A DNA stretch of 64,000 nt from Bacteroidota bacterium (lineage in GTDB: Bacteria; Bacteroidota; Bacteroidia; Chitinophagales; Chitinophagaceae): contig JAGWUV010000002.1 in assembly GCA_028875875.1 (NCBI GenBank), positions 1 to 64,000 of the forward strand, written 5' to 3'. Position numbers and translations under genes: made by a program. Positions 17,435 through 29,600 of the stretch are shown here, piece after piece. Every line of letters starts with the position of its first letter. Positions within the stretch are counted from its first letter, which is position 1. The notes beneath the pieces are model-generated. The model was not told where the DNA came from. It saw only the letters and a program-made list of their open reading frames with translations, and searched no databases.

Positions 17435-17887
17435 TTAGTAGGATGCTTTGTTAATTTGCCTTTTTAGCCTGTTATACAATTGGTAAAGGCTTCTGTATTC
17501 AGCGATATGTATAGCGATTGTAGTAAAATTCTTTTGCCGTTGAAAACAATAAGACTGTAATGTTTTATATAAAGATCGAAACGACCTATCGGCTCTCCAC
17601 ATATCTGCCAACGCAGTCGGGACAAACCCATACGCATTTGTATTAGGATCCATATCCCTCATTTCATTCCGATTTTGAATCGCAATTAAATATTCATTCA
17701 ATTCTCTCATCAACTCATTTTTTATATAATTAGGATTACGATGCGAGGCCACAGATTCAAGAAACTGTTTTGATGCAAGATAATTTTCACGGAATGCATA
17801 TTTCAATTCATTAAATGTAGCCTCGCTGATCGGAGTGGCGAGAACATATTTCTCCAATTCTTTGTATGCATCTTCATAGGTTTTCAT
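17435..17887 (-). CDS. Hypothetical helical protein, partner of KAP NTPase
   Basis: The protein has 150 residues, is predominantly helical and charged, and has no signal peptide or recognised motif. It begins MKTYEDAYKELEKYVLATPI and ends RLKRQINKASY. Its start lies 1 nt after the stop of the 861-residue KAP NTPase on the same strand, so the two are almost certainly co-translated. The function is not recognised; a regulatory or effector partner of the NTPase is plausible from position. Confidence 0.65.
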   Translation of the reverse strand: MKTYEDAYKELEKYVLATPISEATFNELKYAFRENYLASKQFLESVASHRNPNYIKNELMRELNEYLIAIQNRNEMRDMDPNTNAYGFVPTALADMWRADRSFRSLYKTLQSYCFQRQKNFTTIAIHIAEYRSLYQLYNRLKRQINKASY

Positions 17888-17888
17888 G

Positions 17889-20474
17889 CTATGCCTTTCT
17901 AAGTTTTTTGTAAACAGGAATTACCTTAAAATCAAAAGACACATATTTCTCAAACTTTTCTTTCTCAAATACTTCAAAAAATGATTTGAATTCTTCCAAG
18001 TAAGTCCATTGGGTTTCATTTTCACTGTATATATAGGCTTTAAAATGTTCCCAACTATCATATAAAAGCGATGCCGTTGTAGAAACTGCGAATGTTTCTT
18101 GCCGATGCACATCAGGCTCAATTACAGCTTCAATAAATTCATTTAAGTCTATTGCAATAAGTGCTTTGATAATATCTTTTGCTTCCTGCGGGTATTGTTT
18201 ATCCGTCCTATAAGAGCCCCCACCGGCCTGAATAAATTCAGTTTGTTCTGTATTCCAGAATAACCCCAAAGCAGTTAGATCTATTTTTTTTGCTTCCTCG
18301 CAGTAGCGTTTCAGGTATAGTATGGAAATACCTTTCAGTTCTTCCTGGGTAAGGGGAAACATAGTATTGTCAATCATTTTGTTGTTGACAAATTTTACGA
18401 ACTGTGATTCATATTGATAGGGTGATTTAGCTTCGGATAAGACTTTTACAATAAAATCGTGTAAGGCTTTCTTTCCATACTCTCCATACAATGCTGCAAT
18501 CTTGTTGTGATAATCTGCCAGTTTTTCCATCAGGTCTTTGCCATCATAACCGTAAAATCGCTGATAACTGTATTCAGAAGGCTTATTGGATAGATAAAAA
18601 ATGGCGCGGATAATTTTTTCAAACGATTCCTTACTACCGAACTCCTGAAGATACATGAACCTTTTTTGCAGCTCATACCCAAGCCCCCTTTCCACCCAAT
18701 CGTCAATTTGCTTTTTAAGCCCTTCAAGATCATATTCAAGAGCTGCAATAAATTCAGTCTCGGATAAATTATCATCAAACAGACTATAAGAAAAATACCG
18801 GTCGAACTTATCTACATACACAACCGATTGGAAATTATTAATCGAATTAAAATATTCTGTCGCATCATGGAATATCGTTTCAACTAAATCTATGATGCGC
18901 TCAACTTCATTTTTAGGTATTTGCAGCGATTCGTAATGATTATTCAGGTAAAGACGTAGATACTTTTCATTTTTTTCATTATCAGCTATCTTAATATAAG
19001 CTGGCATGTCCTTACCCCTGCTCAATATATACTTTCTTTTCGCACCTTCCTCCTTATCTACCTGTAAGAACAACGCTTTTTGCCTGAATAGCATTTCATA
19101 TACCACCGGATACCTAAGACGAAGAATTTCCAGTTGAATAAAATCTTTTATTTCTACCTCACCGAGTAAAGGAGTGAGGTTCAGCATAATAGAATTGAAA
19201 AGCCGTATAACATCCCGCATCGATTCCATCCATATCAGTAGATCAGCCCCCCTTACCAAGTTATTACCGAATATCGCAACGTCAATACCTTCATGGTATT
19301 TTGTATCAAGAGCTTCTTTGAGCTTATTGGCAAGTACCTTTTGCAGAATATTTTTTTTGAAATAAGGCAGGCTCACTTCAAGTTGAAAAATCTTTTCAAG
19401 GAATTGGATATGATTATAAGCATTGTAGCCTTTCAAAGCCTCAGCGATATATTGTTTATCATAACAGGCAATAAAAAAAGTATTGTAGAAATCAGCAGTA
19501 TTTCTGATCAGCCGAATCACTTCAACAATTTCATTGGTATCCAGCCTATCGAGATCGTCAAGATATACAACAATTTTCTTGTTCCATTGTCTCAGCGAGC
19601 GGTTAATCGTTTCGTGTAAGCTATTTAACGAATCATATCCAAAAATTACAGAAACAGAGGATTGCACAGACTTTGATAAACTGCTATCATTAATTGCAAC
19701 CAGTTTATTGGCATACTTTACCAATTCACCAGCTATTTCAGGCTGACGTTCCCTTATTTTTTCCTCGACCGTATTGAAGAAATCGCGTATAATGGCTTGT
19801 GGCGTTTGGCTATTCCATGGATTGAAATTGATCTCGACAATATCCTTGTTTTTTAGCTTTCTTTTTAGCAGGTCTATGAATGAGGTTTTACCCAATCCCC
19901 ATTTTGCATTAATACCAATAGCAAACGATTTTTCAAAATGACTGACCAATATCTTTTTTGCAAGTACTTCGGCATATTTTGAGTAACCTAACAGATCATC
20001 ACCAGATTCACCAATAGATAGGTCATTTTGCAATGATTCTTTATGGGGTATCAATTCAGTTTTTACCTCTGGCTTCAAGGCCAACCGCCATTGAAGAATT
20101 GAAAAGATCACCAATACATCACCATATTTGAACTTTGAATAGAATGAAAAAGGTGTTGCGGTATAGGCAGATGGCACAAATCGGTAAAACAAGTAAATAG
20201 TTGATAGGAAACTGGAAAATACAATTATTAAAGGAGTTGGAGGAGAAACAATCTTTTTGGAAAAGATTCGGTATATACAAAAAAGAATAACTGTTGAAAA
20301 AATAAAATCATTGTACCAGGCAGAATCAATTTCCGCAAATACGGGACTAACCAGGTATTTGCTGATCAAAAATTCAATAGGCCTATGGAACGGCATGTAG
20401 GCAATAATACCACCAACTGTCCATTTCAGTCCACGTATAAGTTGATGTCTTTTCAAAGATTTAGGGTTAAACAT
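17889..20474 (-). CDS. KAP-family P-loop NTPase with N-terminal membrane segments
   Basis: This 861-residue protein has several hydrophobic segments in the first 125 residues (about 55-70, 80-100 and 118-132). The NTPase domain follows, with Walker A GINAKWGLGKTSF (187-199), FNPWNSQ, and Walker B VVYLDDLDR (302-310), the KAP signature. KAP NTPases occur in anti-phage systems, for example the single-gene Tmn type and QatA. The membrane segments and size resemble a Tmn-like protein, but a 150-residue partner follows directly. It is divergent from a broken PIN-like gene. Confidence 0.85.
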   Translation of the reverse strand: MFNPKSLKRHQLIRGLKWTVGGIIAYMPFHRPIEFLISKYLVSPVFAEIDSAWYNDFIFSTVILFCIYRIFSKKIVSPPTPLIIVFSSFLSTIYLFYRFVPSAYTATPFSFYSKFKYGDVLVIFSILQWRLALKPEVKTELIPHKESLQNDLSIGESGDDLLGYSKYAEVLAKKILVSHFEKSFAIGINAKWGLGKTSFIDLLKRKLKNKDIVEINFNPWNSQTPQAIIRDFFNTVEEKIRERQPEIAGELVKYANKLVAINDSSLSKSVQSSVSVIFGYDSLNSLHETINRSLRQWNKKIVVYLDDLDRLDTNEIVEVIRLIRNTADFYNTFFIACYDKQYIAEALKGYNAYNHIQFLEKIFQLEVSLPYFKKNILQKVLANKLKEALDTKYHEGIDVAIFGNNLVRGADLLIWMESMRDVIRLFNSIMLNLTPLLGEVEIKDFIQLEILRLRYPVVYEMLFRQKALFLQVDKEEGAKRKYILSRGKDMPAYIKIADNEKNEKYLRLYLNNHYESLQIPKNEVERIIDLVETIFHDATEYFNSINNFQSVVYVDKFDRYFSYSLFDDNLSETEFIAALEYDLEGLKKQIDDWVERGLGYELQKRFMYLQEFGSKESFEKIIRAIFYLSNKPSEYSYQRFYGYDGKDLMEKLADYHNKIAALYGEYGKKALHDFIVKVLSEAKSPYQYESQFVKFVNNKMIDNTMFPLTQEELKGISILYLKRYCEEAKKIDLTALGLFWNTEQTEFIQAGGGSYRTDKQYPQEAKDIIKALIAIDLNEFIEAVIEPDVHRQETFAVSTTASLLYDSWEHFKAYIYSENETQWTYLEEFKSFFEVFEKEKFEKYVSFDFKVIPVYKKLRKA

Positions 20475-20536
20475 TGTTAGTTAGTAATAGCCTATTTTTT
20501 TCATTTTCAATAACATATATGAAAGATAATACTTTT

Positions 20537-20561
20537 TACTAAAATACTAATTATTTTAGTA
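20537..20561. promoter_or_regulatory. 9-bp inverted repeat (operator candidate) in divergent promoter
   Basis: TACTAAAAT (20537-20545) and its exact reverse complement ATTTTAGTA (20553-20561) are separated by 7 nt. The repeat lies in the 104-bp divergent gap between the KAP NTPase and the PIN-like gene, 17 nt before the latter's ATG. A regulator could bind it and control both genes. Confidence 0.5.
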
Positions 20562-20578
20562 AATATAAATCAATTGTG

Positions 20579-21902
20579 ATGCGCATATATCTCGACTCGA
20601 ATGTTTTCCGCTATCTTGAAAAACCTGAAAACAGTGAATTCTATGAACTGGTGCTTCCAGACAAAGAGCGGAATTATTATTGCTTTTCTGAGGCTCACAT
20701 CCAGGATTTGGTTCGTGATCAATCGGACAAAAAACTTTCAGACATGACGTTTATGGAAACTATTGTCACAAAGAATTGCTGGTACCATGAAGAAAACAAA
20801 ATGCAGGTTTGCTTCAATACACCTCTGGAATATTACAACAATCATCTCTGGAATGTAGGAACAGATATAATGACAGCAGAGAATACTGTTTCCGCAACGA
20901 TAAGGGAAACCTTTCGGTCTACCCCGCTGAACTGGAATCAATTGATAGATAATAGCCAGGTACCCGTCAATTTTCCCGAAGACTTGCGGGCGATATTGCT
21001 TGAACCAGCAACAATGCTCGATTTCATGCAAGCGATGTTGAATCTCACAGAAAATTTATCAGGAGAACAGCCACGTTTTTAAAAAACTGTTGCAGTACCT
21101 GCACAAAGCAATGGGAGACCATGCCTTGTATGAGAAATTAGGTATCAAAGGATACAATAGAAAAGAAATAACGGATTGGGACATATTTTCCGAATCTATC
21201 TACAAACAGGTTTACCAAAGGGCTACTCAAAAATATCTATACAATCTAGTTATTGAAATGCTTTATTCCCTTGACATTTATGGAATCGTAAAAGGGAAAC
21301 CGAAGAAGCAGAAATTTATGAGTTTGCTCAATGATGGAAAACATGTGTATTATGCTGCTCATGCACATATATTGGTAACAAGTGATGTTGATATGATCGA
21401 AAAAGCAAAAACAGTTTTTCGTATCTGGAACTGGTCAACCAACATCATGACATTTGCTGAATTCAAAGAATACCTGACATATTTAGTCAGGCAGGATATT
21501 TCTGTATCTGCCATGTTTGCGCAGTTCGATGCAATGGCGCATTTGCCGACAGGCCACGAGAGATATACACTCGATGATAGTTTTGTACAGAAAGAATTAC
21601 CATATTGGTATCTCGGTGAGTTCAATACGTTAAATGCAACAACTGCGCGTGGGAATACTTACTATTATTTCAGTCAACACTTTCCTAACATTTATTCAGG
21701 TGTAATGACGATTGAACTTGCAAGGGTCATTGATGTGCTGCTAGATCATTTTGGTATGGATGAACTTAATCTTGGCAAACTTGACCGGAAAGAATTAAAA
21801 GAAGAAACATGGAGAGGTAGGGAATGGAGAGTCGGAGAAATGGGCCTTCTACTATCCTTCAGTCAAGGCATGATGATCTCATTTTTTAAAGCTGCCCAGT
21901 AA
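20579..21902 (+). pseudogene. PIN-like ribonuclease gene broken by a +1 frameshift
   Basis: Two adjacent frames form one gene: 20579-21082 (MRIYLDSNVFRYLE at the start) and the frame running through 21902. They join at CCACGTTTTTAAAAAACTG near 21075-21085. A related fragment at 56416-56562 reads CCACGCTTTAAAAAACTG and stays open, so the copy here carries one extra T. Restored, the product would be about 440 residues with the N-terminal PIN Asp (YLDSNVF) and a C-terminal PIN-type segment, HAHILVTSDVDMIEKAK. Stand-alone PIN-like nucleases often act as toxins or in defence. Confidence 0.72.
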
Positions 21903-22006
21903 GCTCCCCGTTATTTAGTGCCACTATTAGTTAGAGTTTTCTAAGATACCGATATTTTTTTTAATTATATTTATTAAATTTTAAATTTATACATTTTACT
22001 ATTTCC

Positions 22007-22054
22007 CGCAGAGTCATTTAATCAACGCACATGATTATGGAAACAGACTCTGCG
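22007..22054. repeat. 9-bp inverted repeat between convergent genes
   Basis: CGCAGAGTC (22007-22015) and GACTCTGCG (22046-22054) are exact reverse complements 30 nt apart. They lie in the gap between the PIN-like gene (plus strand) and the immunity gene (minus strand). A shared transcription end is possible; there is no clear T-run. Confidence 0.4.
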
Positions 22055-22089
22055 AGACTGAAAATATATAAGTTTTCAAAAAGCCTTTA

Positions 22090-22305
22090 TTAAATTTTTC
22101 TTACTGCAACTAAAACTTGTTCGCCTTCTAATATCTTTTTTTCCACAAACACAATGGTATCCGGGGTAAATTCCCACTTCTCTAAATCCGGATTGTAAAA
22201 GTCCGTTCCACCAACCCTATAGATATTATCTTTTATTTTATAAGATAAAACAGGTCTATAAACAATTGTACCTTCTCCTAACATTTGTACATAAATAAAA
22301 TCCAT
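22090..22305 (-). CDS. Probable immunity protein for the RHS toxin
   Basis: From ATG 22305 the protein has 71 residues (MDFIYVQMLGEGTIVYRPVL, and later YNPDLEKWEFTPDTIVFVE). A TTG start at 22314 is possible but less likely. It is a small beta-rich protein with no signal peptide, encoded 9 nt after the stop of the RHS toxin, the standard position of a cognate immunity gene. It should neutralise the C-terminal RNase-like domain in the cytoplasm. I recognise it by arrangement and general composition rather than by a firm family match. Confidence 0.7.
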   Translation of the reverse strand: MDFIYVQMLGEGTIVYRPVLSYKIKDNIYRVGGTDFYNPDLEKWEFTPDTIVFVEKKILEGEQVLVAVRKI

Positions 22306-22314
22306 AAATAGCAA

Positions 22315-25300
22315 TTAATATTTAAATCCTGGCCCCCCTACATGAATAAGTTCTTTTGTTACATTATCCACTACAATGGATTGACCAGTGGTAGGATGAA
22401 CATATCTAGTTGCTCCATTTTCAGGGTGAACATTATTCACAGCATCATAACTTTTGCCATATTTAATCGCTTCTGATACCTGATCTTCCGTCCACCCTCG
22501 TTGTTCAAATTGATTTTTCCATTTTGTTTCAGATTTAAAATCACCATATTTCCACAAGGTTTCGCTTACATCTGGGGTATTAAAAATAAGAGAAAATAGA
22601 TTGTAAAATCCTTTGCCAAATACTAAACTAAATGCAAAATCTGAAAGAGCCATTCCTACCGGCTTAAGGTGGTGTATAGTATATCCTTTCTTCATGTATT
22701 CACTCTCTGTTTTCCCCTTGTCAACTTTAATCGGTTTACCTCCATCAATAATTAATACATCGTAATTATCATTTGTATGAGTTACTTCTACTTCTTTATT
22801 TTTATTATCAACTTTAATAATGTCTCCAAAAGTATTTTCAGATAATTTATTATTCCCGAAACTCATATTTCCACTTTCATTTTCACTATCTGTTTTTTCT
22901 TTAGAATTATTACCATGCGTCTCTTTATTGTCAACTTCTGACTCCACCCCTGAAATTCTAACAGCATCACCATTTGCAGCAACTTCGTCCATATCATCAT
23001 TACCATAACCCATATATCCTGCATACATCCCATCCGGGTCAATAAATCGTATTGGGTTATTATAAGTATAATTATAAGGACTCCACCTTCTACTTTTTTC
23101 AGCCAAAGGATCAATATTATGCCAAACACCTAGTTGTGGATCAAAAAACCTTGCCCCAAAATCATATTCCTCCAATCCAGTCCCATCGCTAAACTCCTGG
23201 TTTTGTATTTCTTTACCACCAAACTGGTACTTGTTTATCAAAGAACCTATAGCCTGTAAACTTATATTGGCCTGCACTAATCCGAAAGGATAATAACTCT
23301 TGGCATCTAATACAGGCTTCGCTGCGGTATTATCATCTGTTAGGGTCATCCTGATATTGCCTAAATGATCTTTCAGATAATAGTCAAAGATAAATCCGGT
23401 ATTGGTACTATTCACCCTTATCCTGCCCTCTTCCTGCCCTATAAATTGCAATATATCGTTTTGGTACACATACCCGCCAACATACAAAGTGGTAGTGGTA
23501 GTATTATTCGTATTGTCTACTGTTTGTTTCTGTAACTTATCTCCTACTGCATCATAGGTATAAGTGATAGTTCCTTTTCCTGTAACCGTAATTTGATTCG
23601 CTAAATTTAGGTAATTATAATTGATAGAAGATATACTACGATTGGCATCAGTAACAAGGTTGCCATTGGCATCATAGGTATAATCAGTTCCTGTTTTAGT
23701 GGCAGGGTTATATTTAAAATCGCCTAAAGTACTGCTCGGGTTATTCGCATTATCAGTTACGCTTTGCAACTTATTCGTTCCGGGGGTATAGGAATAGATA
23801 AGCTGATCTATAGCAGAAGAACTGGTGGAAATAGCGCTAGCCAAACCGTTTTGGTTCATAGATAAAATATTCCCGTTAGCATCGTACGTTAAATTACTTA
23901 CGGAATAATCTACCCCGGCACTGGTATTAAAACTGCCACTATAATATTGGGTAAACCCGGCATTGGTGAGCCTGTTAACATTGTCATAGCTAAAGTCATA
24001 TTTTCTTATCTGCCCGTCATGCACACTTTTCCAGATCATGCCTGCAATATTTCCATTTAACTGCGTGCCGGATATCCAGGTAGAACTTCCTACGGTTGGA
24101 TTTTTATCATACCCTAACTCAAATCCAAAGTAGTTACCGGCAGAGTAGCTTGGCGGTGTGGTAAAAGCCTCACCTAATGCTGAGGATGCAGTTGAAAGGT
24201 CTCTTACATAATTGCGGTTAACCCCCAATAACCATCCCCTGATATTGTAATCCATGGTAAGGGTTTCCAAAGGATTACCCGTATAAACGCCACTACTATT
24301 GCGGGTATTACCCAAGTTTTTTACTTTCAGTTGCCCCATTGCATTGTACTGCATCGTAGCAGTCGTCGCATAAGCTGTCATATTATTTCCATTCACAAGC
24401 GTATTGCTTAACTTCTTTTGAGTTTGAATAGCTCTTCCCAATGCATCATAAGTAATTTGAGATACCGTAACTGTTGTTTGTGCATTGTTGCCGACTTTTT
24501 GATGCGACTGCACAACAATTAAGGGTTGCCCGGCCCAGCTATATTGGGTGGTTGTTACATCAGCTCCCCCCGTAAAGTTGATACTTTGCACCTGGATAAC
24601 CCTGGCCTTATCGTCATAGATACTTACGGAATTAATATAAGTACTTGTACTACCAATTACCTTAACCTGTGTCCAGGTTGATAAGCCTTGGGTACTGGCA
24701 TTTGTATTTTTCACAGGCATTTGAGGGTAAGGAAAACTACTGTTATTGGTGGCAGCAAACTGCGAGCTCCACCCTCCTGTACTACTTAGCGCCGAAGAAA
24801 GCCCCGTCGGCAAGCCACTATAATCATCATAATGTGTTTGTGTAAGCATTTCATAATTTCCTCCGGAAGTAGAAGGATAGGTGATACTGGTAGCGGCAGC
24901 TGTTAATTCATTTGCTAATGAATTAGCATCCGCAAACAACCCGGTTTGAACCGGCCTGTTTAAATTATTCTCATATACTGTAATTAACCATTTTCCCTGT
25001 GCTCTTAAATTGGCATCTTGGGTCATCACCAACCTGTCTCTGGCATCATATACCATATACACTTCCCCTGCACCGGGTACTTTTTTCATAATCATATGCT
25101 TACGGGCGTCGTATTCGTAACGAAAGCATTGTTCATTAAGGATGGTAGTGTTTAATGACCATCCGTTTCCTGAAAGTGTCTGTACCCCGGCAGGTTGTAT
25201 CACAGCCCTTAGCAGGTTAAAATCATCATAGATATAGTAGGTACTTAACCATCCACTGTAACCGCTTCCGGATCCGTTATCAGCAGTAGCCGTTAATTGA

Positions 25301-26052
25301 ACTTTTTTTAATATAACTTTTCCTTCTTTGTCCTTAAATTCTATTACCTGATGTCCTGCTTCATCAGTAATCGCATTTTTTTGAAGTTCTCCTGCCGGGT
25401 ATGCTCCGGCCATAGTATAAGTGCCAAATGCGCCCGGTCCACTGCTATAAGTTACCGTCCACATTTTTACATCATCTGTAGAAGTATTATACCAATAACT
25501 ATTCTGAACACCTTTGCTGCTCCCTACCCAATTATTTCCAGGTGCCATCGTACTCTGCACGCGATTTAAAGGAGAGGCTTCAAAATTCACCTGTGCATAA
25601 AAATAAGTTTCTCCCTGTCCGCTAATGGGATTATAAGAGGCGGAATTGCTGTAGAAAGCGGACTGTTCCTGGAAAGGGCTCAGTTTAAAGTTTCCATCAT
25701 TACTGGTGGAAGCATAAGGAAGATATTTATACATTTCCCTGCCATAAATATCATACACAACAGGAGTTACCAAATCCGCACTGGTGCCACTGGATGTCTC
25801 CAGTGACCCTTGTTTTGCAACTGTTTGAATCGGTCTTCCTAACCCATCAAAATAAGCTGTAACCTGTTTCACATCTTGCAATGGTCTGCTGGTTATTACA
25901 GATGGATCAGTAATGGGGGCCGTAGCATTCCATGAACGGATATAGCTTACCAGCGAAGAGGAGGTATATGCTGAAGGAGGAGCAACCTGGGCATAACTTA
26001 TTCTAACAGTGAAACTCATTAACAATAAAAAATATATTTTATAGCGTATCAT
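22315..26052 (-). CDS. Secreted RHS-repeat polymorphic toxin with colicin-E5-like RNase tip
   Basis: The protein has 1245 residues and a signal peptide ([20 protein letters not shown], then AQ). An N-terminal DUF6443-like domain ([15 protein letters not shown]) is followed by many YD repeats and the conserved RHS core end ([53 protein letters not shown]). A variable linker leads to a C-terminal toxin of about 80 residues: [45 protein letters not shown]. This pattern resembles colicin-E5-type ribonucleases of the BECR fold. The protein probably attacks competitors after export; an immunity gene follows. Confidence 0.88.
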   Translation of the reverse strand: MIRYKIYFLLLMSFTVRISYAQVAPPSAYTSSSLVSYIRSWNATAPITDPSVITSRPLQDVKQVTAYFDGLGRPIQTVAKQGSLETSSGTSADLVTPVVYDIYGREMYKYLPYASTSNDGNFKLSPFQEQSAFYSNSASYNPISGQGETYFYAQVNFEASPLNRVQSTMAPGNNWVGSSKGVQNSYWYNTSTDDVKMWTVTYSSGPGAFGTYTMAGAYPAGELQKNAITDEAGHQVIEFKDKEGKVILKKVQLTATADNGSGSGYSGWLSTYYIYDDFNLLRAVIQPAGVQTLSGNGWSLNTTILNEQCFRYEYDARKHMIMKKVPGAGEVYMVYDARDRLVMTQDANLRAQGKWLITVYENNLNRPVQTGLFADANSLANELTAAATSITYPSTSGGNYEMLTQTHYDDYSGLPTGLSSALSSTGGWSSQFAATNNSSFPYPQMPVKNTNASTQGLSTWTQVKVIGSTSTYINSVSIYDDKARVIQVQSINFTGGADVTTTQYSWAGQPLIVVQSHQKVGNNAQTTVTVSQITYDALGRAIQTQKKLSNTLVNGNNMTAYATTATMQYNAMGQLKVKNLGNTRNSSGVYTGNPLETLTMDYNIRGWLLGVNRNYVRDLSTASSALGEAFTTPPSYSAGNYFGFELGYDKNPTVGSSTWISGTQLNGNIAGMIWKSVHDGQIRKYDFSYDNVNRLTNAGFTQYYSGSFNTSAGVDYSVSNLTYDANGNILSMNQNGLASAISTSSSAIDQLIYSYTPGTNKLQSVTDNANNPSSTLGDFKYNPATKTGTDYTYDANGNLVTDANRSISSINYNYLNLANQITVTGKGTITYTYDAVGDKLQKQTVDNTNNTTTTTLYVGGYVYQNDILQFIGQEEGRIRVNSTNTGFIFDYYLKDHLGNIRMTLTDDNTAAKPVLDAKSYYPFGLVQANISLQAIGSLINKYQFGGKEIQNQEFSDGTGLEEYDFGARFFDPQLGVWHNIDPLAEKSRRWSPYNYTYNNPIRFIDPDGMYAGYMGYGNDDMDEVAANGDAVRISGVESEVDNKETHGNNSKEKTDSENESGNMSFGNNKLSENTFGDIIKVDNKNKEVEVTHTNDNYDVLIIDGGKPIKVDKGKTESEYMKKGYTIHHLKPVGMALSDFAFSLVFGKGFYNLFSLIFNTPDVSETLWKYGDFKSETKWKNQFEQRGWTEDQVSEAIKYGKSYDAVNNVHPENGATRYVHPTTGQSIVVDNVTKELIHVGGPGFKY

Positions 26053-26072
26053 TGAATCAGCTTTTTTTATTG

Positions 26073-26693
26073 TTATTGAAATATGATTTGCATGTACTGT
26101 CTATTCCAGATACTACTTAAGGAAAACTCCCCTTTTAATTCCCCTTGTTCATCTACCAAAAACATAGCCCCTTGAGGAGAAATTTCTCTATCAAAATGCC
26201 CATTACGAGAAGCTGTCGTTAACCAGCTAATCATGTCATCTTTTGTAGAGTTTTTATCGTTCTTATGTAAACTCATTGGCACTGAAAAAATAACCTTATG
26301 ACTTCTTAAAACCTTATACCATTTGGCTAAGGAAATACCCCCGTCTGTTACAAAACTTTTCTTGCTAATAGAAGGAACAACAATTGTTTGCACTTTATTC
26401 TGATTACTTATCACAATAGAATCCATCTTTTGTAAAAGGGATGTATCTGCATTAGAAAGTGAATCGGGTAAAACAATGAGCCATATTTTTTTCCCATGGT
26501 ACATTTCAAATGTTGTTTTTGCTCCTTCGCCATCTATAAATCCGGGTGCACTTGCTTCACTCCTATTACTACGTCCAGTATTTATGGCCTGTGCAGCTGA
26601 AATGTCTTTAATGAAAGCAAATACTATACATAACAGTGTAGCCCTAAGTATAGTACAATACCTTGATTTTAAGTTAGAAGTAATTCTTTTCAT
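26073..26693 (-). CDS. Cysteine-less peroxidase/redoxin-like exported protein (RHS-associated)
   Basis: This 206-residue protein has a long N-terminal signal or anchor ([20 protein letters not shown]). The mature part follows a thioredoxin/peroxidase plan: [48 protein letters not shown] and [19 protein letters not shown]. No cysteine occupies the expected catalytic position. It lies 2 nt after one RHS-like gene and 20 nt before the toxin gene. It is architecturally like 861-1391, which also precedes an RHS gene, so a non-catalytic helper role in RHS export or folding is inferred. Confidence 0.6.
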   Translation of the reverse strand: MKRITSNLKSRYCTILRATLLCIVFAFIKDISAAQAINTGRSNRSEASAPGFIDGEGAKTTFEMYHGKKIWLIVLPDSLSNADTSLLQKMDSIVISNQNKVQTIVVPSISKKSFVTDGGISLAKWYKVLRSHKVIFSVPMSLHKNDKNSTKDDMISWLTTASRNGHFDREISPQGAMFLVDEQGELKGEFSLSSIWNRQYMQIIFQ

Positions 26694-26695
26694 TA

Positions 26696-29600
26696 TTAAT
26701 AAATATTAATCGTATTATAATTTGAAGCCCCTAAAGTGATATTGCTAAAAGTTGCAATAGAGCCGGAAGAATAAAGAGAACTGCTGCCTGATATAGATAA
26801 TATCGCCATTAAACCACCTGTATTACTTGGAGGAGGCGTAATAACAATGTTATATACACCTGGCACAACAGGCCCCATAGAATTGTAGCCCAGACTATTG
26901 ATTACAAAACTTTGTGAGTTGCCACCTGAAACTGCAGTTAATGAAACGGTATAACCCGTATAGGTACTGTTGTTATCATTCACAGTCATATTAAATCCGG
27001 GAGGTGGCGATGCAACTGATCCTGTATTAGCTGCATAGGTATAAGCATTCTGCTTAATAATATTTCCATCCATGTCCCTTGTTCTCAACAATCTGCCTAA
27101 TGCATCGTATTCGAAAGTTGATAAGTATCCTCTTGCATCTGTTTGGCTGGTCATTCCCAACATAGGCGTGTAGGTATAGGTATTTACCAATGCTGAGGGT
27201 AATCCTGATCTAAGGCTACTTAAAGCTGCTCGCATATTCGCGTCTGTTGTACTCATGTTGGAAATGGTAGACTGACTCGGATTAACTAAACTGCTGGCAG
27301 TCGCGTAGTTAGCACCACTTATCTTAGCCACAGGATACTGGTTACCGTAGCCCCATATATAAGCAGTAGTAACACCTGCCTTCGTTGTAACATCAGCTAC
27401 CCTGCCCTGACTATAGTTCACTATATTTTCAACCAGATACCTACCATCCAATAATATGGAACTTCCTGAAACAGTAGCTGGGCTAAAAGTTGTTGAAGGT
27501 GATGACAAGTTGACCAACTGATCACTAACTGGATAAACATATCCATTGATAAATCCGTAATTGGTATAATGCGATTGCAGCAAAGCCCCATTTTTCCAGG
27601 AGGATGTTTCAATTGGAACATTTACGTATTCATTCTGTAATTGCAACACAGGTTTCAACGTAGCATCTGCCGACGATAATGCGGATTGAAAACAGTTGTA
27701 ATAATTATTGCCCGGATCGGTAAAATTAGTTCTTCGATAATTTATAAAATTGATTCGATCCTGTTGTATATTCAATCTGTATTGAGTATAAACTGACCAC
27801 TTACAGTTTGTAGCATCATTTACCTGGGGAGAACATGTGTTAATATTATTGCTTAACCATGAATTATCAGCATTAACTGCACTCGTATAAGTAGCTGTCC
27901 CATCTGATGTTCCATCACAACTTCCGCCCCTTAAATCAAAGGAATATTTGATGGAGGAACTAATAAGCTCACCCTTGGAAGAATATGTATTTTTTAGTGT
28001 CGGCATTGTGTGGTAAGCACTTCCGTAATAAGTCGCCTGCTTGATCGTTTCATAGTTACCGGTTGATGGATCATAGATATTAGTAACAGTACTGTCTGAG
28101 ACCTTCTTGGACGTTTGCAGGTTATATTCCGTATATGTGTACATTCCGGGAAGATTCGTTGCTATATGACCCGGCGTTATCAAAGGATCGGTTGTATATA
28201 CCGGGAAATGATAATTCTCTTTTATCACCTGCCCACTTTGATTGTAAGCAGCATCATATTTTAATTCTCCCCGCATAAAGTCATAAGGAACCGGAGCCGA
28301 TGGATAGTTAGGAATAGTATTATCACAAACACTTGACTGAGTAATGGATCGGACACAAACATCAGAATTACTATTACTCCAAGGAGAACTTCCGTAATAT
28401 TGATAAATAGTCTTACCATTGCCGCTCTGTATTACATCTACCTCGCCGAATCCTTCATTCTCCCCCTGGGCATTTTGCATCGGCTGAACAGACCCCGGAG
28501 TGAGAAAATAAGAATGTCCATTAAAACCGTCCTTTGATGCACAACCGTTAGGACTGTCATAGGGCCATACTAATGCCATGATATCGTTCCTTAATATTTG
28601 AATATAAGTTGGGCGACTATACAAGAAACCTGTTGAAACACTTCCCCCTGCTTTATAATCATAGGAAGTAACAACATTGTTACTTGTGATGCCATCATTA
28701 CTGGTTATAGTTTTAATTCTAAGCCCTCCGACTAATAAAGTCTGGTTAGTAGTAGTAGGTACACTTTGCCACTGTGTTAAATTGGCACTAAAACCTCCTG
28801 TAAGATTCGAATAATTTGGTAATGAAATGGTCATAGTATAAGTTCCTGCCGAAAGTGTAATAGGTATAGTGCCGGTATACGGAGTACTTCCATTGGCATT
28901 AGGTATATTATAATTACTATATACTATGCTGCCATACGAATCTGTAATCACTAATGATGCGGCATAATTAGAGCTGTTATTTACATTGGCAGTAATCTGG
29001 TTATTATTACATGAAAAAGACATTGAATTCGAATAAGCCGACTGCCCGTACATTCTAACAGTAAGGCTGGCTATAGAAGTATTGGAATACGTATAAATGG
29101 TATTTGTATAATTCCCCTGATCCTTCGGCTCATAATCAAATGTTGTATAACCCCCAGTAGGATAAGTAATTTGTTGTAATGCTCCTCCTCGCATGGCAGG
29201 CCATGCAGCATCTCTATTGGCGCCATTATTAACTGTAGAGTTACCTGTATTGTCTGTAATGATATAAGTTGGCACTAACCCGGCAATATTGGAATTGGTA
29301 GTTACTCCGTTTGAATACCCCCAATGATCAATACCAAAACTTAATTTACGAGGTACACTCTCTGAAAAGTAGCTGAACTTATAAGCTGGTTTTACAATGG
29401 AACTATCACAGGAAGATTCCCGAATACTATCTAATCTGAGTCGGTATTGATCCGATTGAATATTATATACCGTATACCCTGAGAAATAAGCATTATTCAA
29501 TGGAGTTGGATCATAAAAATAACCATAGTAAAAATTAAACTTCTTACAAAAACCGGTAGCGCCGGATATGGTTATATTATCTAAAGCAAAAGCATTAGTA

